Assembly: GCF_009766095.1 (NCBI RefSeq)
Contig: NZ_LMUD01000016.1
Coordinates: 15,284 to 79,283, forward strand
DNA: 64,000 bases
Reading direction: 5' to 3'
From: Granulicella sp. S190
GTDB lineage: Bacteria > Acidobacteriota > Terriglobia > Terriglobales > Acidobacteriaceae
The number at the start of each line of letters is the position of its first letter. Positions within the stretch are counted from its first letter, which is position 1. Under the pieces are notes generated by a model, which did not search any database, had not been told where the DNA came from, and worked only from the letters and a program-made list of their open reading frames with translations. Below are positions 1-9,485 of this stretch, piece after piece. The position numbers and the translations under genes were made by a program.

Positions 1-16
1 GAAAGCGACGAAATAA
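1..16 (+). CDS. probable 3' end of the upstream ribosomal gene (rpsM?)
   Basis: The first bases read in one frame as Lys-Ala-Thr-Lys and a TAA stop at 14-16, three bases before the rpsK start. In most bacteria rpsM (S13) directly precedes rpsK and ends in a lysine-rich tail, so this is probably its last codons. Too little is visible to prove identity. Confidence 0.35.
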
Positions 17-19
17 GAC

Positions 20-442
20 ATGGCGAAGACACAGAACACCAAGGGCGCAGCAAAGCCCGGCAAGAACAAGAAGTTCAAGAAGCGCGAACGTAAGAACGTT
101 CCATTCGGCCTCGTCTTTATTCAGGCTTCGTTCAACAATACCATCGTCACCATCACCGACCAGACGGGCAACACGCTCAGCTGGAAGTCGTCCGGCTCGC
201 TTGGCTTCCGCGGCTCCCGTAAGGGAACTCCGTTTGCGGCGCAGCAGGCCGCTGTGGGTGCAGCCAACGCAGCTCGCGACCACGGCGTCCGTTCGGTCGA
301 TGTGCGCGTCTCCGGTCCGGGCTCTGGCCGCGAGTCCGCGATCCGTGCTCTCGCCACCACCGGCATCGAGGTGCGCAGCATCCGTGACGTTACGCCGATG
401 CCGCACAATGGTTGCCGTCCGCCGAAGCGCCGCCGCGTTTGA
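20..442 (+). CDS. rpsK: 30S ribosomal protein S11
   Basis: S11 lies on the platform of the small subunit and contacts 16S rRNA near the mRNA exit. The product is 140 aa, about ten longer than the E. coli protein because of a lysine-rich N-terminal extension (residues 1-25). The core is typical: [13 protein letters not shown], the glycine-rich [13 protein letters not shown] stretch and the conserved C-terminus [12 protein letters not shown]. It is the first complete gene of the alpha-operon segment, followed by rpsD, rpoA and rplQ on the same strand, which is the usual bacterial order. Confidence 0.97.
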   Translation: MAKTQNTKGAAKPGKNKKFKKRERKNVPFGLVFIQASFNNTIVTITDQTGNTLSWKSSGSLGFRGSRKGTPFAAQQAAVGAANAARDHGVRSVDVRVSGPGSGRESAIRALATTGIEVRSIRDVTPMPHNGCRPPKRRRV

Positions 443-460
443 GAAACAGTTCCCTGTTTT

Positions 461-520
461 CCGTTCTCAGTTGTCAGCATCTTTGCACTATCGATAACTG
501 AGAACGGTCAACTGACAACT
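461..520 (+). repeat. nested inverted repeat between rpsK and rpsD
   Basis: A perfect 12-bp inverted repeat has arms at 461-472 and 496-507 (CCGTTCTCAGTT and its complement). A second 9-bp pairing (469-477 with 512-520) overlaps it, so two alternative hairpins could form in the mRNA. There is no T-run, so a simple terminator is unlikely. The motif resembles short CAGTT/CTGAGAAC intergenic units; a fragment (GAGCTGAGAACTAAC) occurs near 33835. Confidence 0.6.
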
Positions 521-589
521 TTCACCGGATCGTGAAGAAGCGCTGCCCGCGCGTAAAGCGATCGTCACCCGAAGTCAGGAGTTCAAAAA

Positions 590-1222
590 ATGGCACGTTA
601 TACAGGACCCGTCTGTCGCCTCTGCCGCCGCGACGGCACCAAGCTCTTCCTCAAGGGAACCAAGTGCTTCTCTGAGAAGTGCCCCGTAGAAAAGCGCAAC
701 TTCCCCCCAGGCCAGCACGGCCAGTCCCGCAAAGTGAAGAAGGTCGTCGGCTACGGTCTGCAGCTCCGCGAAAAGCAGAAGGCCAAGCGCATCTACTTCA
801 CTCTCGAGACCCAGTTCCGCGCCTACTACCAGAAGGCTTCCGTTAAGAAGGGGGTCACCGGCGCCTACCTGCTCCAGCAACTTGAGACCCGCCTCGACAA
901 CGTCGCCTACCGTCTCGGTTTCGCGATGAGCCGCCGCCAGGCCCGTCAGGTTGTCCGCCATGGGCACCTCCAGGTGAATGGCCGCAAGGTCAACATCCCA
1001 TCCTTCCAGGTGAAGGTTGGTGACGAGATTGCGATCCGCGAGGGCTCCAAGGCCTTGGTCATCCTCGAAGAGGCGAAAAACTTCGCCGCCGGACAAAACC
1101 AGGTTCAATGGCTCGACATCAATCGCGACAATTTCTCCGGCAAGGTCATCGCTCTGCCTAAGCGCGAAGATATTAACCTGCCGGTCAACGAGCAGCTGAT
1201 CGTCGAACTCTACAGCAAGTAA
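590..1222 (+). CDS. rpsD: 30S ribosomal protein S4
   Basis: S4 is a primary 16S rRNA-binding protein that nucleates 30S assembly and in many bacteria represses its own operon. The 210-aa product has the N-terminal S4 domain and the S4 RNA-binding fold around residues 95-160 ([20 protein letters not shown]). Cysteines at 9, 12, 26 and 31 form a likely zinc site, so this is the C+ form of S4. Start is supported by CAGGAG seven to eight bases upstream. The 147-bp gap before it holds the inverted repeat, a candidate place for S4 feedback, though that is inference. Confidence 0.97.
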   Translation: MARYTGPVCRLCRRDGTKLFLKGTKCFSEKCPVEKRNFPPGQHGQSRKVKKVVGYGLQLREKQKAKRIYFTLETQFRAYYQKASVKKGVTGAYLLQQLETRLDNVAYRLGFAMSRRQARQVVRHGHLQVNGRKVNIPSFQVKVGDEIAIREGSKALVILEEAKNFAAGQNQVQWLDINRDNFSGKVIALPKREDINLPVNEQLIVELYSK

Positions 1223-1390
1223 CCGCTGTAGTTACATATAAGATTCGTCATCTTGCAGCGCAGCAAAGAACAATCGTATTTGTTCCTTGCTGCGCTACAA
1301 ATGCGAAAGCAACACAAAACCTAACCCGCACCGCAACAATCCGCCATCTCGCAGAATGCATCGCGAGTGAGCCGGAAGAGGAGAAACAGT

Positions 1391-2491
1391 ATGCTTTGGA
1401 GAGGTTTTCAAAAGCCCAAGCGTCTCGCAGTCGAAACTGAAACCCTGACCGAAAAGTATGGCAAGTTCTCCGCGCAGCCTTTTGAGCGCGGCTTCGGTAC
1501 CACCATCGGTAACGCGCTCCGCCGCACCCTTCTGTCCTCGATCGAAGGCGCTGCAGTCACCGCTGTTCGCATCGAAGGCGTCCTGCACGAGTTCCAGTCC
1601 ATCACCGGCATTGTCGAAGATGCGACCGACATCATCCTGAACCTCAAGCAGATCCCATTCAAGCTTGCCGGTGAAGGTCCCAAGGCTCTCTACCTCCGCG
1701 CCGACCAGGCTGGCGTCATTACCTCCGGCATGATCGAAGCCGACGGCGATGTTGAGATCCTCGACAAGAACGTCTACATCTGCACCGTCTCCGAAGGCGG
1801 CAAGATCGACATGGAGATGCGCCTGAAGCGCGGCCGTGGTTACATCTCGGCCGACAAGAACTTCGATGGCGACCTCGGACTAGGCTTCATTCCGGTCGAC
1901 TCGGTCCACTCGCCTGTTCGCAAGGTGAACTACCTCGTCGAGGCCGCACGTCTCGGTCAGATCACCGACTACGACAAGCTTACTGTCGAGATCTGGACGA
2001 ACGGCACTGTGCTTCCTGCCGATGCTCTCGGTCTCTCCGCCAAGCTGCTGAAGGATCACATGACCATCTTCATCAACTTTGAAGAGGAGATGGAGGCCGG
2101 TCACGACGGTCTGCACGACGGTCCTGCCCTGCGCAACGAGAACCTCAACCGCTCGGTCGAAGAGCTTGAGCTCTCTGTCCGCAGCTATAACTGCCTCAAG
2201 AACGCCAACATTGCCACCATCGGCGAACTCATTCAAAAGACCGAAGCCGAGATGCTGAAGACCAAGAACTTTGGCCGCAAGTCTTTGAACGAGATCAAAG
2301 AGATCCTCGCGCAGATGGGCCTGTCGCTCGGCATGAAGATCGATGAGAACGGCAACCCGCAGCCCGGACCCACCTCTGTTCTGCCTGCAGCCACTCTTGC
2401 CGCCAGCTTCGGTAACTTTGATGACGATGATGAAGACGAAGATGAGGATGAAGACCTCGACCTCGTCGGCAGTGAGCCAGAGAACTTCTAA
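1391..2491 (+). CDS. rpoA: DNA-directed RNA polymerase subunit alpha
   Basis: The alpha subunit dimerises to start RNA polymerase assembly and binds UP elements and activators through its C-terminal domain. I chose ATG 1391 ([12 protein letters not shown]) because GGAAGAGGAG lies just upstream; an in-frame GTG at 1367 would add eight residues. Product 366 aa. N-terminal domain: [21 protein letters not shown]-terminal domain at about 250-320: [18 protein letters not shown] and [12 protein letters not shown]. Unusually it continues past the CTD with a linker and a run of twelve consecutive Asp/Glu residues from about residue 344, making it about 35 aa longer than E. coli RpoA. Confidence 0.97.
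   Translation: MLWRGFQKPKRLAVETETLTEKYGKFSAQPFERGFGTTIGNALRRTLLSSIEGAAVTAVRIEGVLHEFQSITGIVEDATDIILNLKQIPFKLAGEGPKALYLRADQAGVITSGMIEADGDVEILDKNVYICTVSEGGKIDMEMRLKRGRGYISADKNFDGDLGLGFIPVDSVHSPVRKVNYLVEAARLGQITDYDKLTVEIWTNGTVLPADALGLSAKLLKDHMTIFINFEEEMEAGHDGLHDGPALRNENLNRSVEELELSVRSYNCLKNANIATIGELIQKTEAEMLKTKNFGRKSLNEIKEILAQMGLSLGMKIDENGNPQPGPTSVLPAATLAASFGNFDDDDEDEDEDEDLDLVGSEPENF
2420..2455 (+). repeat. Asp/Glu trinucleotide run in the rpoA 3' end
   Basis: Twelve consecutive GAT/GAC/GAA/GAG codons encode the acidic tail of RpoA. The mixed codons suggest a selected acidic tract rather than recent slippage of one repeat unit, but the tract is a plausible length-variable site. Confidence 0.8.
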
Positions 2492-2675
2492 CCGGATATG
2501 CGGTGGCGGGGTAATCTCCGTCACCGCAGTCCAGCTTGAAACGCAGCGCAAGCAGCGTAGCAGCAAGCCTCCTAAGTGGTTCGAGGCAGTTTTACCCGCG
2601 CCAGGCTTAGGCCGAACGCACACATTCCAAGCAGTACCGACTCACGGCTAGAAGCCGAGTCGAAGGAGATCTCCG

Positions 2676-3155
2676 ATGCGTCACCGTAATGCAGGATACA
2701 AACTAGGCCGCAACACCAGCCATCGCCGCGCCATGCTGCGCAACCTCGTCACCTCGGTCATCCTGATGGATCGCGTCGAGACCACCATCACCAAGTGCAA
2801 GGCTACCCGCCCTTTGATCGAGAAGATGATTACTCTCGGCAAGCGCGGCACGGTTCATGCTCGCCGCCAGGCTGCTGCTTACCTGATGACGCCGGAGTCG
2901 GTCGACCGCCTCTTCGCCACTGTAGCCCCGCGTTACGCTGCACGTCAGGGCGGCTACCTCCGCATCACACGCCTCGGAGCCCGCAAGGGTGATGCTGCCG
3001 AGATGGCCTATATCGAACTGCTCGGCGCCGAGCACGAGCTCAACGAGAAGGCTCAGAAGCGCGCTGAAGCCCGCACCAAGAAGCGTGAAGAGCTAGCTAA
3101 GCAGATGGAAGAGCGCGGTGAAGGCGAAGCCGGCGATCCAAACGCAGAAGTATAA
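2676..3155 (+). CDS. rplQ: 50S ribosomal protein L17
   Basis: L17 sits near the peptide exit tunnel of the large subunit. The N-terminal core is typical: MRHRNAGYKLGRNTSHRRAM, then LITLGKRG-like and YLRITRLGARKGDAAEMAYIEL. The 159-aa product exceeds the usual 115-130 aa because of a charged, probably helical tail (residues 120-159, rich in Lys/Arg/Glu). GAAGGAGAT precedes the ATG. It is the last gene of the operon, 184 bp after rpoA, and is followed by a strong terminator. Confidence 0.96.
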   Translation: MRHRNAGYKLGRNTSHRRAMLRNLVTSVILMDRVETTITKCKATRPLIEKMITLGKRGTVHARRQAAAYLMTPESVDRLFATVAPRYAARQGGYLRITRLGARKGDAAEMAYIELLGAEHELNEKAQKRAEARTKKREELAKQMEERGEGEAGDPNAEV

Positions 3156-3178
3156 CTTTCAACATCGATCAACACGAG

Positions 3179-3208
3179 AGAGGCGCACCTTCAAGGTGCG
3201 CCTCTTTT
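3179..3208 (+). terminator. rho-independent terminator after rplQ
   Basis: A perfect 12-bp stem (3179-3190 with 3194-3205), three-base loop and trailing TTTT. It starts about 25 bp after the rplQ stop and closes the ribosomal operon. Confidence 0.9.
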
Positions 3209-3331
3209 GCTTATCGGCACGAACGAGCTTATGGCAATTTTCCTGATTGTGTGAAAAAGGGCAACCGAAGATTTTCTTCGGAAATGATAAACAAAAAGCG
3301 GAGGCGACTCTAAACCAACGGCGGCGTTGGT

Positions 3332-4774
3332 CTAACCGCTGTAAACCATCACCCGATTTTTTCCGGCGCGCTTGGCGGCGTACAACGCCTCATCCGCAAG
3401 TTCCACAAGTTGGAATCCGTTCTCGAGCGACTCGTTCATTGAAGCCATGCCGACGCTGATCGTCAGCGGCTCATTCTCCCAGTCTTCCGCTGCGACCCGC
3501 TGCATGACACGTCGCGCTAATCCCATAGCGCTCTCTTCGCCGCTCTCAGGAAGCAGGACAACAAACTCTTCGCCTCCGTACCGGGCAGGCAGATCGGGCA
3601 GACGTACCGTCGTTCGCAGAATCGTACCCAGCCGCCGGAGAACTTCGTCGCCTGCCGCATGACCCCATCTGTCGTTGATGGTCTTGAAGTTGTCGACGTC
3701 GATCAGCAGCACAGAGAGCTCACGCTTCCTGCGCCGGGCCAACGAGAACTCCATTACCATGCGCTCTTCAAAGGATCTGCGATTTCGCAGTCCGGTCAAC
3801 TCGTCCGTGACTGCGAGCTTCCGCAGCTGGTCGTTGGCGTCTTCGAGTTCGCGATGGTAGCGCTCCAGCTCCGCCTTATGGGCGACATCTTCCGACACAT
3901 CCACGGCCACGCCTGCAAGAAGCACGTTGCCCGCAGAGTCATGACATGGAAACTTGAAAGATCGCAGCGAGCTGACCGTACCGTCGGCGTTGCGAATATG
4001 TTCTTCAGTCTCGACCATCTTTCCGCCGGCCATGACTTCGAGATCGTGAGTTCGTACGGATTTGGTGAGCTTTCTGGACCATAGTTGCTCGTCTGTCCGG
4101 CCTAGCCATGCATACTCGCTAACGCCAAACCGCTGTGCAAAACTGCGGTTGTAAAACAGAAGCCGACCGGCAGCATCTTTGATATAGCTCAGAAAGGGGC
4201 TCGCATTCATGAAGGCGCGAAACAGTTCCTCGCTTGCCCGTAGGCCTGCGCTTGCTCTCTCTTTTTCCGCCAGTGCCTGTTCGAGCGCGCGGCGCTGCAC
4301 CACTGCTTCCAGGCGAAGACTTATCTGCCGTGCCAGAATCTCAAGGGCGGCAACCTGATCTTCACTCAAGATGTGGGGAGCCATATCGATGACGCAGAAC
4401 GTTCCCATCGGCTCATCGTCGGAGGTATAGAGTGCTACGCCGGCGAAGAAGCGTATGGGCGGATCGCCGATGACCAATGGATTGCTATTGAAACGCGCAT
4501 CCAACATCGCATCTTTGACCAGAAACATCTCCGACTGGCGTATGGCGTGAGCGCAGAAGGCGATCTCCCGTGGAGTATCGCCGAGCTTCAGCACGTTGGA
4601 CGCACGAAACCATTGGTGCCGCTCGTCGAGCAGCGTCACCAAACCAAGTGGAGTTCCGCAGAGAGAGGCAGCAAGCCGTACCAGTTCGTCACATTCGAGC
4701 TCTGGCTGGGAGTCCAACAAATCACGTGTCCAAATCGCCCTTAAACTAGCAGCTTCAACTTCTGTTCGACGCAC
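3332..4774 (-). CDS. GAF-PAS-GGDEF diguanylate cyclase
   Basis: Predicted cytoplasmic enzyme making cyclic di-GMP from two GTP. Order: N-terminal GAF domain (about 25-160), PAS domain (about 185-300), a short coiled linker, then GGDEF domain (about 320-478). The active site is intact as GGEEF near residue 400, and RLPD nine residues before it matches the RxxD inhibitory site, so product feedback is expected. No membrane segment or EAL domain is seen. Start is a GTG at 4774 with a weak ribosome site. It runs convergent to rplQ and divergent from the gene at 4986. Confidence 0.92.
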   Translation of the reverse strand: MRRTEVEAASLRAIWTRDLLDSQPELECDELVRLAASLCGTPLGLVTLLDERHQWFRASNVLKLGDTPREIAFCAHAIRQSEMFLVKDAMLDARFNSNPLVIGDPPIRFFAGVALYTSDDEPMGTFCVIDMAPHILSEDQVAALEILARQISLRLEAVVQRRALEQALAEKERASAGLRASEELFRAFMNASPFLSYIKDAAGRLLFYNRSFAQRFGVSEYAWLGRTDEQLWSRKLTKSVRTHDLEVMAGGKMVETEEHIRNADGTVSSLRSFKFPCHDSAGNVLLAGVAVDVSEDVAHKAELERYHRELEDANDQLRKLAVTDELTGLRNRRSFEERMVMEFSLARRRKRELSVLLIDVDNFKTINDRWGHAAGDEVLRRLGTILRTTVRLPDLPARYGGEEFVVLLPESGEESAMGLARRVMQRVAAEDWENEPLTISVGMASMNESLENGFQLVELADEALYAAKRAGKNRVMVYSG

Positions 4775-4985
4775 GCTGTATCACCGTAAATCAAGATCAG
4801 GATATCTGCGGCACCCTGCATAAGCCAGAAGCAATTTCAAGTGCTTACGAAAGTAACCTCAACTTTATTCCAATGGGTAGAGCAACTTGAACTGCACCTC
4901 TGGAAGGCGACAGAGGCCAGAGCCAGTCTGGTTGTCCCCGGACTCCTTGCTGATCCGTCCACCCTGCACTAAGCTAAAGACAATC

Positions 4986-5417
4986 ATGTATGAAGACTTC
5001 AAAGTAACCGACCGTTGGACCGGGGAAGCGCTCCACTGCCAGTGGAAGGGAACCATAGTGGCCATTGCGACGCGGCATGCCGATGCTACCGACATCCGCT
5101 TTGCTGTCAATGGCAAACCGGTCTGGATCGCCATGCCGAACCTGGCCTGGGTCGAGCAGAAGCGTCGTACGGGGCATGTCATCACCGATTATCTTGCCGC
5201 TCAGACTGCCGGAAGGTATCTGCAGCATGCTGTCCAGTCCGGTTACGACAACGGGAGGGAGATGTACACGATGACGGTGGATGAGGTTCTCGAGCACGCC
5301 AGCGCCGTCGTCAAAGAAGCTGGCCGTACTGACAATCTACCCAGTCTTCCCGTCATCAACGAGAATGTCCAGGCAGAAGACGAGATGGGCATTCACCTTC
5401 CCGGCGAACCGGCATAA
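4986..5417 (+). CDS. conserved hypothetical protein
   Basis: A 143-aa soluble protein I do not recognise. ATG 4986 is the first ATG in the frame (MYEDFKVTDRWTGEALH). No signal peptide, membrane segment or cysteine pair; it is rich in Trp/Tyr in the first half (LHCQWKG, PVWIAMPNLAWVEQ) and acidic at the C-terminus. The next gene starts 18 bp after its stop, so the two are probably co-transcribed. Codon use matches neighbours, so I believe it is real, but no function can be given. Confidence 0.7.
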   Translation: MYEDFKVTDRWTGEALHCQWKGTIVAIATRHADATDIRFAVNGKPVWIAMPNLAWVEQKRRTGHVITDYLAAQTAGRYLQHAVQSGYDNGREMYTMTVDEVLEHASAVVKEAGRTDNLPSLPVINENVQAEDEMGIHLPGEPA

Positions 5418-5435
5418 TCTTCGAGGGGTTTGGCC

Positions 5436-6644
5436 ATGTTTACGCGCCGTAGATTCCTTGTCTTGTTTCCAGCCTTCGCTGCCTCTGCGCGCGCCTTCGC
5501 GATCTGGCCTACACGCAAGAAGAAGGTCGCGCCGCCGATCCCCGTTCATGTCTTCTTTGGAACGGATACGAACAAAGGGGTCAGCAAAGGCATCTATCGG
5601 TCGACTTTTGACCCGTTGAAGGGGCTGCTGACTCCGCCTGCGCTCGCGGTTGCAACGGCCAGGCCTTCCTTTCTGGCGATCACGCCGCCTGGTTCAGGCA
5701 AGCGCTCTCTTTACGCGGTGAATGCGATCAACGATCCTGCTGCAACTGTGACGAGCTTTATGCTGGATACAGGGGGCGGCACTCTTCATCAGACGTGCCA
5801 GGTTCCCTCCGGCGGAGCTGGCCCTGCTTATATCTCGGTCGACTCGACTGGCCATGCGGCTTTTGTTGCGAATTACATCGGTGCTTCCGTATCGTCCTAT
5901 TGCATCCAGCCAGATGGCACGCTGAGCCAGCCGGTATCGCGCCTCGACTATAAAGACCGTCAGAAGTTTGCCGCGCTTGGGTCTAACTCCGCTCGACAGG
6001 AGGCCTCCCATCCGCATTGCGCCACCATCTCGCCGGATGACCGCTTCCTGCTGGTCTGCGATCTGGGAACCGACCACATCTCGGTGTTTTATATTCATCC
6101 AGAGACGGGGCAGCTCTCTGATCCTCATCTCTTCACCAACGATCGGCCCGGCTCGGGTCCGCGCCATGTGATCTTTCATCCGAACGGTCGCTGGGTCTAT
6201 GCGATCAACGAGATCGACTCCAGCATCGATCGTTGCCTGTGGACTGCGACTCGCTTCAGCAAAACACCTCAAGGTCTTTTGGTGAACACCACATTCTCGA
6301 TCAAGACGATTGCGCCGGAGTTTCCCGCCGGGAAGAATACGGCTGCAGAGCTCGCGATCTCTCAGGATGGATGCTTTCTGTACGCCAGCAATCGCGGAGA
6401 AGATTCCCTGGTGGTCTATTCCATCGAGAAGCAAGAAGGAGATCTGACGCTGGTTCAGCGGATCTCCTGCGGTGGCAAGACGCCGCGCCACTTCACGCTC
6501 GACCCGACCGGAAGTTGGCTGCTGTGTGGTAACCAGGACTCGGCCAGTGTCACCATCTTCCGCCGCGACCCCACTACCGGAAAGCTTTCAGGACCTACGC
6601 AGACGGTTGCGTTGGACTCTCCGCTGTTTACGCTATTCGCCTAG
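5436..6644 (+). CDS. Tat-exported lactonase-family beta-propeller protein
   Basis: Resembles the 6-phosphogluconolactonase-like (Pgl/YbhE) seven-bladed propeller family. ATG 5436, after GAGGGG, gives 402 aa. The N-terminus MFTRRRFLVLFPAFAASARA is a twin-arginine signal, so it should fold before export. Propeller blades recur with HPHCATISPDDRFLLVCDLG, GPRHVIFHPNGRWVYAINE and TPRHFTLDPTGSWLLCGNQ. A secreted member is unlikely to be the cytosolic pentose-phosphate enzyme; hydrolysis of a sugar lactone in the periplasm is possible but unproven. Likely an operon with the upstream small gene. Confidence 0.85.
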   Translation: MFTRRRFLVLFPAFAASARAFAIWPTRKKKVAPPIPVHVFFGTDTNKGVSKGIYRSTFDPLKGLLTPPALAVATARPSFLAITPPGSGKRSLYAVNAINDPAATVTSFMLDTGGGTLHQTCQVPSGGAGPAYISVDSTGHAAFVANYIGASVSSYCIQPDGTLSQPVSRLDYKDRQKFAALGSNSARQEASHPHCATISPDDRFLLVCDLGTDHISVFYIHPETGQLSDPHLFTNDRPGSGPRHVIFHPNGRWVYAINEIDSSIDRCLWTATRFSKTPQGLLVNTTFSIKTIAPEFPAGKNTAAELAISQDGCFLYASNRGEDSLVVYSIEKQEGDLTLVQRISCGGKTPRHFTLDPTGSWLLCGNQDSASVTIFRRDPTTGKLSGPTQTVALDSPLFTLFA

Positions 6645-6717
6645 AAAATGTAGAGAACGCATCACTCCCCGCGACTGTCTATGTGAAGACGCAGTCGCGG
6701 GGCGTGATGCCGCAAGA

Positions 6718-7764
6718 TTAGCTCTTGGGCAGGGTCGCCATATCGATCACGAACCTGTACTTCACATCCGACTTCAGTACGCGCTCGTAGGCTTCATTCA
6801 GCTTGTCGACTGAGGTCAGTTCAATGTCGGAGACGATGTTGTGTTCGGCACAGTAGTCCAACATCTCCTGGGTCTGATTCATTCCGCCGATTCCCGATCC
6901 GGCGAGGGAGCGTCGATTAGCCACGACGGAGAACGGCGCGACCGACAACGGCGTCTCAGGCAGACCAACAAGACACAGCGTGCCATTCAAGCGAAGCAAA
7001 TTCAGATACTGATTGATGTCGTGCGGCGCGGAGACACAGTCGAGAATAAAGTCGAAGCTTCCCGCATGCTTAGCTAGTGCTGCGGCATCTTTCGTCACAA
7101 CGACTTCATCCGCGCCCAGCTTCTTCGCATCCTCGATTTTGTTTTCGGAGGTGGTGAACTGCACCACGTGCGCTCCGAACGAGTGGGCGAACTTGAGCCC
7201 CATGTGACCCAGGCCGCCCAGGCCAACCACGCCCACCTTGCTGTTTTTTCCAACCTTCCAGTGACGCAGCGGCGAGTAGGTTGTGATGCCAGCGCACAGC
7301 AGCGGAGCCACCGCAGCCAGATCTAGCTTCGGCGAGACGGTGTGGACGTAGTACTCGTGAACGACGATGTTGTTAGCGTAGCCGCCATAGGTGACTACGC
7401 CGGCATAGTCGCGCTTGTTGTAAGTTTCGACCGCACCCTTCAGGCAGTACTGCTGCTCGTCCGCCTTGCAGTTCTCGCACTCTCGGCAGGAGTCGACGAT
7501 GACGCCGACAGCGGCGCGATCGCCGACCTTGAACTTCTTCACCGCTCCGCCGACCGCCGTTACGTAGCCGACGATCTCGTGGCCCGGCACCATGGGATAG
7601 ATGGAACCGCCCCATTCATCGCGGGCCTGGTGAATATCCGAGTGACAGATTCCTGAGTAAGCAATCTCGACGACGACATCATGCGCGCCTGGCTCACGTC
7701 GCTCAAAGCTGAAAGGAACCAAGGATGACTTCTTATCGTGTACGGCATATCCACTTGACTTCAT
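6718..7764 (-). CDS. zinc-dependent NAD(P) alcohol dehydrogenase (YahK/CAD type)
   Basis: Medium-chain dehydrogenase that would reduce aldehydes to alcohols with NADPH. The 348-aa protein has the catalytic zinc motif GICHSDIH (near 38), GHEIVGYV (near 60), the structural zinc cysteines CRECENCKADEQQYC (about 93-107) and the nucleotide motif GLGGLGHMGLKFA (about 178). The set matches the cinnamyl alcohol dehydrogenase/YahK branch. It stands alone downstream of apt, separated by about 90 bp. Confidence 0.92.
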   Translation of the reverse strand: MKSSGYAVHDKKSSLVPFSFERREPGAHDVVVEIAYSGICHSDIHQARDEWGGSIYPMVPGHEIVGYVTAVGGAVKKFKVGDRAAVGVIVDSCRECENCKADEQQYCLKGAVETYNKRDYAGVVTYGGYANNIVVHEYYVHTVSPKLDLAAVAPLLCAGITTYSPLRHWKVGKNSKVGVVGLGGLGHMGLKFAHSFGAHVVQFTTSENKIEDAKKLGADEVVVTKDAAALAKHAGSFDFILDCVSAPHDINQYLNLLRLNGTLCLVGLPETPLSVAPFSVVANRRSLAGSGIGGMNQTQEMLDYCAEHNIVSDIELTSVDKLNEAYERVLKSDVKYRFVIDMATLPKS

Positions 7765-7793
7765 TGTTGCCCCCTTTGTCTTCTGATCTGAGA

Positions 7794-7818
7794 ACCAGCA
7801 GCTCTCTGAGATGCTGGT
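7794..7818 (-). terminator. hairpin after apt
   Basis: A perfect 7-bp stem (ACCAGCA/TGCTGGT, 7794-7800 with 7812-7818) lies 36 bp downstream of the apt stop. No clear T-run follows, so it is only a candidate terminator. Confidence 0.35.
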
Positions 7819-7854
7819 CGTTGATGTTGAGAACTGCCGAGAGAGTTGCGAAGA

Positions 7855-8394
7855 CTATTCGTCGTAGTGCAACAGGCTGAGCACGTCGTACTCCTGAAAC
7901 TTCTCGCGGCCCTTCAGAAAGTCGAGTTCGATGGCAAATCCGAGTCCGGCGATCTCCCCGCCGAGCTGCCGTACTAACTGCACGGTCGCCTGCATGGTGC
8001 CGCCGGTGGCCAGCAGATCGTCCACGATGATCACCCGTTGTCCGGGCTGAATCGCATCGAGATGAATCTCCAGAGAGTCGGTTCCGTACTCGAGGTCGTA
8101 GTTCACCCGGGCGGTGGGGGCGGGCAGTTTCTTCGGCTTGCGGACCGGCACAAATCCCGCGTTCAGGCGATAGGCCAGCGCAGGTCCGAAGATGAATCCA
8201 CGCGCCTCTATGCCGAGGACCAGGTCGATCTCTTTTCCGATGTAGTACTGCGCGAAGGCGTCGATCAGCGTGGCGAACCCCGCCTTATCCTTCAAAACTG
8301 TCGTGATGTCGTAGAACAGGATGCCCGGCTTTGGAAAGTCCGGCACGGTGCGGATCAGAGTCTTCAGTGGTTCACAATTAATAGGCAGTGTCAT
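7855..8394 (-). CDS. apt: adenine phosphoribosyltransferase
   Basis: Salvages adenine with PRPP to AMP. The 179-aa length is normal. [17 protein letters not shown] near the N-terminus, [17 protein letters not shown] (about 62-78) and the PRPP loop [16 protein letters not shown] (about 121-136) are all present. The acylphosphatase gene ends seven bases upstream, so the two are almost certainly translated from one message. Confidence 0.95.
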   Translation of the reverse strand: MTLPINCEPLKTLIRTVPDFPKPGILFYDITTVLKDKAGFATLIDAFAQYYIGKEIDLVLGIEARGFIFGPALAYRLNAGFVPVRKPKKLPAPTARVNYDLEYGTDSLEIHLDAIQPGQRVIIVDDLLATGGTMQATVQLVRQLGGEIAGLGFAIELDFLKGREKFQEYDVLSLLHYDE

Positions 8395-8400
8395 CAGTTC

Positions 8401-8682
8401 TTACCAAGCTCCTTCAATCTCAAATGGTCCAAGCTTCGCGCCTTCGCTTTCGACCAGTTCCTGTTCCTCAACGGCGTCGACGCGGCTGCCGCGCGAACCC
8501 TTTCGCAGCGCATCTTTCAACTCGGCAAGTTCTTCGGGTTTCCCCGCTGCAACGATTTCAACGTGGCCCTGATCCGTGTTACGAACCCATCCGCGGAGAC
8601 CGATCTCGGCTGCTTCCTGATGCACGAACCAGCGAAACCCTACTCCCTGCACGCGACCTTTTACGAGGTAATGGCACACCAT
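8401..8682 (-). CDS. acyP: acylphosphatase
   Basis: Small enzyme (93 aa) hydrolysing acyl phosphates. The family signature GRVQGVGFRWFVHQEA (residues 9-24) carries the phosphate-binding loop and catalytic Arg, and LRGWVRNTDQGHVEIVAAG carries the catalytic Asn. Directly followed by apt with a 6-bp gap; the pairing probably reflects shared transcription rather than a shared pathway. Confidence 0.93.
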   Translation of the reverse strand: MVCHYLVKGRVQGVGFRWFVHQEAAEIGLRGWVRNTDQGHVEIVAAGKPEELAELKDALRKGSRGSRVDAVEEQELVESEGAKLGPFEIEGAW

Positions 8683-8783
8683 GGAGCCTCCAGTGTCGCA
8701 GAGCAGCTAACCCCCATGCAAGGCGAGGGAGGCGAAAGAAAAGGCGGAGCCAGTGACTCCGCCCTCTCTAAGAATGCATTCTG

Positions 8784-9341
8784 TTACGCCCGGCTCATGT
8801 AGGCGCCTTCTGCAGTATCCACTCGAATTTTTTCGCCTTCGTTAATGAAAGCAGGCACCTGCACGACGAGCCCTGTTTCGAGCTTTGCTGGCTTGGACAC
8901 TGAGGAAGCTGTCGCCGACTTGATCCCCGGCTCAGTCTCCATCACGGTCATCTCGACTACTCCCGGAAGCTCGATGCCGACAGCTTTCCCATCGTGGAAG
9001 CTCACGGCGATCGAGAGATTCGGCAAGAGATAATCCACGGCATCGCCCAGGGTTTCACGCTTCAGCATGGTCTGCTCAAACTTGTCATCCATGAAGTAGT
9101 ACTCGTCGCCGTCGTTGTAAAGAAACTCCATCTTCACCTCGTCCACGTAGACGCGTTCAATCGGGTCAGGCGAGCGAAAGCGCTCCGTGAACATCGCGCC
9201 CGTGCGCACATTGCGAAGCTTTGCCTGGATGAACGCGCGGAGGTTGCCTGGGGTGCGATGCTCAACCGAGAACACCAGGTGAAGATCGTCTCTGTACTTG
9301 ATAATCATGCCCGGGCGCATCTGTGTTGCGGGAATCGACAT
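8784..9341 (-). CDS. efp: translation elongation factor P
   Basis: EF-P relieves ribosome stalling at polyproline stretches. The 185-aa product has three OB-like domains: residues 1-65 (IPATQMRPGMIIKYRDDLHLVFSVEHRTPG), then FRSPDPIERVYVDEVKMEFLYNDGDEYYFMD, and the C-terminal VQVPAFINEGEKIRVDTAEGAYMSRA. The loop residue normally modified lies in EHRTPGN, where the expected Lys or Arg position holds Arg. That would fit an EarP-type or unmodified system, but none of those enzymes is in the window. Confidence 0.95.
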   Translation of the reverse strand: MSIPATQMRPGMIIKYRDDLHLVFSVEHRTPGNLRAFIQAKLRNVRTGAMFTERFRSPDPIERVYVDEVKMEFLYNDGDEYYFMDDKFEQTMLKRETLGDAVDYLLPNLSIAVSFHDGKAVGIELPGVVEMTVMETEPGIKSATASSVSKPAKLETGLVVQVPAFINEGEKIRVDTAEGAYMSRA

Positions 9342-9485
9342 AAAAGAAAGCCCCTGATCTGTGCTGAATTCAGCTGTAATGAGATTTTTTGTGAGGCCAG
9401 CGGCATCCCTGCCGGATAGCCTGCAACCCTATAATTGTAGCGCAGCAAGCCCTCTCCTGCTCCTTCCGCCGCCGCTGACTATAGC

